Source: Palsa-1233 sp031367105 (GTDB lineage: Bacteria; Gemmatimonadota; Gemmatimonadetes; Gemmatimonadales; GWC2-71-9). From it: DNA of 11,983 bases. The DNA is taken from positions 1 to 11,983 of the forward strand of contig JANLPG010000117.1 of assembly GCA_031367105.1 (NCBI GenBank). The letters run 5' to 3'. Below the pieces are notes generated by a model. It was not told the origin of the DNA and did not search any database. It saw nothing but the letters and a program-made list of their open reading frames with translations. Both the position numbers and the translations under genes were made by a program. Numbering within the stretch: position 1 is the stretch's first letter; every line of letters starts with the position of its first letter. Shown here piece by piece: positions 8,438 to 11,983 of the stretch.

Positions 8438-9540
8438 TCCGCTCCTCCACAAATGACCGTAAATGCAGCGACGACGGCATCAATGTCGTCGGCGCGGCCC
8501 ACCGAAATACGCAGACACTCCTCGAGATCGACGCCCCCCGACACATCGCGTACCAGAATCCCGAACTCGCTGTGCAACCGGTTGAACACCCGCTTGGCCG
8601 GCTGTGCTTCGCAGCGCACGACCAGAAAATTGGCCGCACTATCGTACACGCGCAGTCCCGGGAGGAGCCGCAGCGCTGCCGACAGCCGTTCGCGACCTGC
8701 CACGACCTCCTCTGCGCGTCGGGCAATCCGGTCGCGATACTCCAGCGCGACCTCGGCCGCCTCCAGCGTCACCAGGTTCACGTTGTAGGGCAGCTTGGCC
8801 TTCGCGATTTCACGCGCGACGGCTGGCTGAGCCAATGCCACCCCGAAACGCAGCCCGGCGAGTCCGACCGCCTTGGAAAAGGTGCGCAATACCACCAACC
8901 TCGAGTTGGTGGCCAGCAGCGGAATCGACGTCTCACCGCCGAACTCCACGTAGGCCTCATCACAGAGCACCAGCCCTTCGGTCTCCGCCAGCGCACGCTC
9001 GATGTCGACGCGGCGCAGCGCCGAGCCGGTGGGGTTGTTCGGGGTATTGAGCACCAGCACCTTCGCCTCGTCGCGCTGCGCGGTCCGGATCAGCCGACTG
9101 ATGTCGTAGCGAAAGTCGGGCGCGAAAGGCACCCCGACATAGCGTCCGCCGAGGACCGACGTCAGCAGGCGATAGAGCGAAAAGGTCGGCGCCGGCGCCA
9201 CGACGACATCGTCCCGCTCCAATGTCACCGCCAGCGCAGCCTGAATCAACTCATTCGACCCGTTCCCGACCAGCAGTCCGTCGGGATCCCATCCGTAATG
9301 CGCCGCCAGCTGCCGCGTCAGGGAATGCGGCGTGAAATCGGGGTAACGGTGCCACGGTCGCGCCATTACCCGGGTCATCACGGCGCGCTTCAGGTCGAGA
9401 TCGAAGTCGTCCGGCGCTTCGTTCTGGTTCAGCTTGCGTTCCGCGACCGGCGCCTCGAGGGTGTAGGCCGGCTGGGCACGGACCGTGGGTTTGATCAGGC
9501 GCAATCCTTCGGAGAGCAATTCCGCGGGGACACTGCTCAC
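8434..9540 (-). CDS. hisC: Histidinol-phosphate aminotransferase HisC
   Basis: The 368-residue fold-type I PLP enzyme transaminates imidazole acetol phosphate to histidinol phosphate. The PLP lysine is K223 (RTFSKAVGLAGLRFG). Supporting residues are N169 in NTPNNPTG, D194 and Y197 in LCDEAY, R231, and the N-terminal KLNQNEAP that replaces the common LxxNENP. Length and motif order are normal. The start GTG 9540 overlaps the stop of the upstream secretion-type ATPase gene as GTGA; its own ribosome-binding site is weak (AGGCGACG), so translation probably depends on ribosomes finishing the ATPase. It is the first his gene of the cluster. HisC and the aromatic aminotransferases can overlap in activity, but neighbours hisB, hisH and hisF make HisC the best call. 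Confidence 0.96.
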   Translation of the reverse strand: MSSVPAELLSEGLRLIKPTVRAQPAYTLEAPVAERKLNQNEAPDDFDLDLKRAVMTRVMARPWHRYPDFTPHSLTRQLAAHYGWDPDGLLVGNGSNELIQAALAVTLERDDVVVAPAPTFSLYRLLTSVLGGRYVGVPFAPDFRYDISRLIRTAQRDEAKVLVLNTPNNPTGSALRRVDIERALAETEGLVLCDEAYVEFGGETSIPLLATNSRLVVLRTFSKAVGLAGLRFGVALAQPAVAREIAKAKLPYNVNLVTLEAAEVALEYRDRIARRAEEVVAGRERLSAALRLLPGLRVYDSAANFLVVRCEAQPAKRVFNRLHSEFGILVRDVSGGVDLEECLRISVGRADDIDAVVAAFTVICGGAE

Positions 9541-11762
9541 GATCGTCGCCTGGCCAGCGTCGCCTCGAGTCGTGCCGCGAGCGCACGGGGGCGGAACGGT
9601 TTGGTGAGAAAATCGGTGGCACCCAGACGGAGCACACGCACCTCGTTGTCTTCATCGCCGCGCGCCGACAGCACCAGAATGGGGAGATCTGCAGTCTCCG
9701 GGCGCGAGCGCAGCTGCGTCAGCACGGTGTAGCCGTCGATGTTGGGAAGATTCAGGTCGAGCAGGACGATGTCGGGATTGTGCCGGTCGACCTGCTCGAG
9801 CGCCTCGGCACCATCGCGTGCCTCGCAGATGAGGTAGCCCTCCTGTTCGAGCAGATCCTTCATCACGCGGCGCAAGGTTTCCTCGTCCTCAACCAGGAGG
9901 ATCGTGGCGCGAGGGGCGAGGGGGTCAGGGACGCCATGAGGACCGCTGTCTTCCAGCAGCTCCAACCCCTCCAGCACTTCCGCCGCAGAAGTCACCACGA
10001 CGGCCGCAGGGGCGGCCGCTGCCGATGAGCCCACCGGGGCGATCGTGGTTCGGCTCCGCCCAGGGAGATCAATTGGGACGTCAGTCACTCGCAGCAATTC
10101 GTCGATCGACGTGTGCCCATCGAGCACGTGCCGCAGGCCGCATTCGAAGAGTGTTCCCATCCCCGCCGCGCGGGCCGCCGCCGCGATCTGGTTGGCGGTT
10201 CCATTGGCCCCGATCAGGCGTTCGATCTCCTGAGTGACCACCAGGATCTCGAAAATCGAAAAACGACCACGGTATCCGGTCTGGGTGCACTGTCCGCAGC
10301 CGACCGACTTCCACAACTCGGCCTTCGCCGGGACCCACTTCTGAATTCGCGCAGGTAGCTCCGAGCGCGGTTGCCGTGACCGGCAGATCGGGCAGATTCG
10401 ACGCATCAGTCGCTGCGCCAGGACCCCGCGCAGTGCCGCGCCGATCTTGAAGGGCTCGAGTCCCATATCCACCAGGCGGGTGATGGTATTGGGTGCATCG
10501 TTGGTGTGAAGCGTGGAGAGCACCAGGTGGCCAGTCAGCGAGGCCTGCACCGCGATCTGTGCCGTTTCCACGTCACGGATTTCGCCGACCAGCACGATGT
10601 CGGGATCCTGGCGCAGGATCGACCGGAGCGCTGTCGCGAAGGTCAGGCCGGTCTTCTCATTGGTCTGGACCTGCACGATGTTGGACCCGAGCCGGTATTC
10701 GACGGGGTCCTCGACCGTGACGATGTTGATGCCCTCGACCTGAATCTCGCGGATGCAGGAATAGAGCGTGGTCGTTTTGCCCGAGCCGGTGGGGCCGGTG
10801 ACCAGCAGCACACCCTCCTTGTGGCCGAGCAGCATCCGGATCGACGCCTGCTCCTCCGGGTACAGCCCCAGCGCCGGCAACGACAGTGTCGTCTGCTGCG
10901 TGTTGAGCACGCGGATCACGACCTTCTCGCCGTGCGTGGCCGGAAGGGTCGAGACCCGCAGATCGATCGGGTTACCGCTCACCGCCACGCGGGCGCGGCC
11001 GTCCTGCGGCCGGAGCCGGTCGGCGATGTCGAGGCCCGACATGATCTTGATGCGCGAAATCAGCGGCACCCCCGCCTTGCGCGGGATGGTCATCGCCTGC
11101 CGCAATACCCCATCGATGCGGTAGCGGACGATCACCGCCGCCTCTGCTGATTCGATGTGGATGTCACTGGCCCGGCTGGTGATGCCATCTTCCAGCAAGA
11201 CATTGACCAGTTTGATGATCGGTCGCGAGCTCGCCTCGGAAACGAGCAGCGCCGCATCTTCCTCCTCTTCGTCCGACACCTCGGTGAGCGACCCACCTGG
11301 CATCCCCTGGAGGAGGTCGGCCACGTGGTGCTCGGGCTCTTCCGGGCCGTAGATCAGGTCAAGCGTTTCGCGGATGCGAGGCGGTGAGGCGAGCGCCATC
11401 CTCACCTCACGACCGGTGGCGAAGGCGAGAGCCTGTTCGGCACCGACATCGAACGGGTTGGCCGTGGCGACTTCGAGCAACGATTCGTTCACCCGGAGGG
11501 GAACAACGCCATACCGACGCGCCAGCCCTGCGGGAAGCGCATCGCGTGCTGCGGTCGTTGCGTCGTTCAGTTCCGCAATCGGGAGTCGGCAACGGCTGGA
11601 GAGCGCGGCCAGCACCTCCGACTCCGGGAGGAGCCGGGCATCGAGCAGCCGCTCCCACAGGCTGGTCTTCGACTCGTTTCCGGTGCGGATCCTCTCGAGG
11701 CCCCCCGGCGGGAGGAGGGGGCCAAGAATCGCAGCCAGCCAGTCATCGTTGAAGCTCGTCAC
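9537..11762 (-). CDS. PilB/GspE-type secretion ATPase fused to a C-terminal receiver domain
   Basis: The 741-residue product couples an assembly ATPase of type IV pili or type II secretion to a response-regulator receiver. An N-terminal MshEN-like domain spans about 30-140. The motor has Walker A GPTGSGKTT (323-331), the Asp box VTVEDPVEY (348-356), Walker B with E394 (DIVLVGEIRD), the His box around TGHLVLSTLHTND (410-422) and a zinc site of C457, C460, C489 and C492. After an Ala/Val-rich linker (about 572-615) comes a complete receiver (619-740): E625-D626, phosphoacceptor D669 (LLDLNLP), S699 and K721 (TKPF). GTG 11762 was chosen because GAGGG lies five bases upstream; a GTG at 11876 would overlap the preceding gene and add an unrelated tail. 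The stop overlaps hisC. PilB versus GspE cannot be settled because no other pilus or secretion gene is in view. Confidence 0.93.
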   Translation of the reverse strand: MTSFNDDWLAAILGPLLPPGGLERIRTGNESKTSLWERLLDARLLPESEVLAALSSRCRLPIAELNDATTAARDALPAGLARRYGVVPLRVNESLLEVATANPFDVGAEQALAFATGREVRMALASPPRIRETLDLIYGPEEPEHHVADLLQGMPGGSLTEVSDEEEEDAALLVSEASSRPIIKLVNVLLEDGITSRASDIHIESAEAAVIVRYRIDGVLRQAMTIPRKAGVPLISRIKIMSGLDIADRLRPQDGRARVAVSGNPIDLRVSTLPATHGEKVVIRVLNTQQTTLSLPALGLYPEEQASIRMLLGHKEGVLLVTGPTGSGKTTTLYSCIREIQVEGINIVTVEDPVEYRLGSNIVQVQTNEKTGLTFATALRSILRQDPDIVLVGEIRDVETAQIAVQASLTGHLVLSTLHTNDAPNTITRLVDMGLEPFKIGAALRGVLAQRLMRRICPICRSRQPRSELPARIQKWVPAKAELWKSVGCGQCTQTGYRGRFSIFEILVVTQEIERLIGANGTANQIAAAARAAGMGTLFECGLRHVLDGHTSIDELLRVTDVPIDLPGRSRTTIAPVGSSAAAAPAAVVVTSAAEVLEGLELLEDSGPHGVPDPLAPRATILLVEDEETLRRVMKDLLEQEGYLICEARDGAEALEQVDRHNPDIVLLDLNLPNIDGYTVLTQLRSRPETADLPILVLSARGDEDNEVRVLRLGATDFLTKPFRPRALAARLEATLARRRS

Positions 11763-11860
11763 GCGTACCCTCGTCGGGGGTCGGGGTCGCACCAGGGAAA
11801 CCGACGGAAATCTATGCCGCTCCGCGACTTGGAGCCACGTATGACGGGCCGGAATTGGCG

Positions 11861-11983
11861 CTAGAGGACCGGCCACCAGTCAGGGTGCACGTCCAGCGTC
11901 AGGCCGAGGTGCCCAGTTCGCAGCGAGGATGCGGCCTCGAGCCGCAGCAATGGCCCCCAGAGGTCGAGACGGAGGCCGGCCAC
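11861..11983 (-). CDS. C-terminal 40 residues of an unidentified, possibly beta-barrel protein
   Basis: An open minus-strand frame enters from the right edge and ends at TAG (11861-11863). About 34 of its 40 sense codons end in G or C, while the other two minus frames contain stops, so it is probably the end of a real gene. The peptide alternates polar and apolar residues in strand-like runs: GLRLDLWGPLLRLEA, then HLGLTLDV, ending in HPDWWPVL. This would suit the last strands of an outer-membrane barrel, but it does not end in the usual terminal aromatic residue, so the assignment is only a guess. A 98-bp gap without an obvious promoter separates it from the ATPase gene. Confidence 0.55.
   Translation of the reverse strand: MAGLRLDLWGPLLRLEAASSLRTGHLGLTLDVHPDWWPVL

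Noticed and set aside
8572..9732. 386-codon open frame on the plus strand, opposite hisC and the ATPase end
   Set aside because: It is antisense to hisC with its intact PLP site; composition is that of a shadow frame.
11763..11876. Upstream GTG (11876) as the start of the ATPase gene
   Set aside because: It overlaps the end of the preceding coding frame and has no ribosome-binding site, and the added 38 residues do not resemble the family. GTG 11762 has GAGGG at good spacing.

Overview
The window is a GC-rich bacterial chromosomal stretch (third codon positions mostly G or C) packed with genes. It looks like a free-living diderm: it has a Type II/IV secretion-type ATPase, a lipoprotein, exported proteins and histidine biosynthesis. 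The gene set and style (tig-clpP-clpX-engB followed by an exported unknown and a hexapeptide transferase; a pilus-type ATPase ahead of his genes) would fit Gemmatimonadota or a relative, but that is an inference and no rRNA is present to confirm it. No tRNA, rRNA, insertion sequence, phage gene or CRISPR array is visible.

Left part (1-1133): the N-terminal end of a lipoprotein gene leaves the window on the minus strand. A 277-bp divergent spacer follows, then a small two-helix membrane protein gene (+), which converges with a gene for a stand-alone receiver-domain response regulator (-). Middle part (1198-6431, plus strand): a tight operon of trigger factor, ClpP, ClpX and the GTPase EngB/YsxC, then a secreted protein of unknown function and a left-handed beta-helix acyltransferase. 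Nascent-chain folding, proteolysis and ribosome assembly are thus co-expressed, with two probable envelope genes in tow.

Right part (6461-11983, minus strand, read right to left): the last 40 codons of an unidentified, possibly beta-barrel protein; a PilB/GspE-type hexameric ATPase with a receiver domain fused to its C-terminus; then hisC, hisB, hisH and hisF, a partial histidine operon lacking hisG, hisD, hisI/E and hisA here. The ATPase and first three his junctions are 4-nt start/stop overlaps.

The more unusual points are: the ATPase-receiver fusion translationally coupled to histidine genes; an EngB gene with no ATG, GTG or TTG start that keeps its P-loop, so CTG at 4327 is the best candidate; repeated NTGA overlaps, five of six with non-ATG starts; and a trigger factor whose peptidyl-prolyl isomerase site looks degenerate. 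No clearly new defence or mobile system was found; most of the window is housekeeping.
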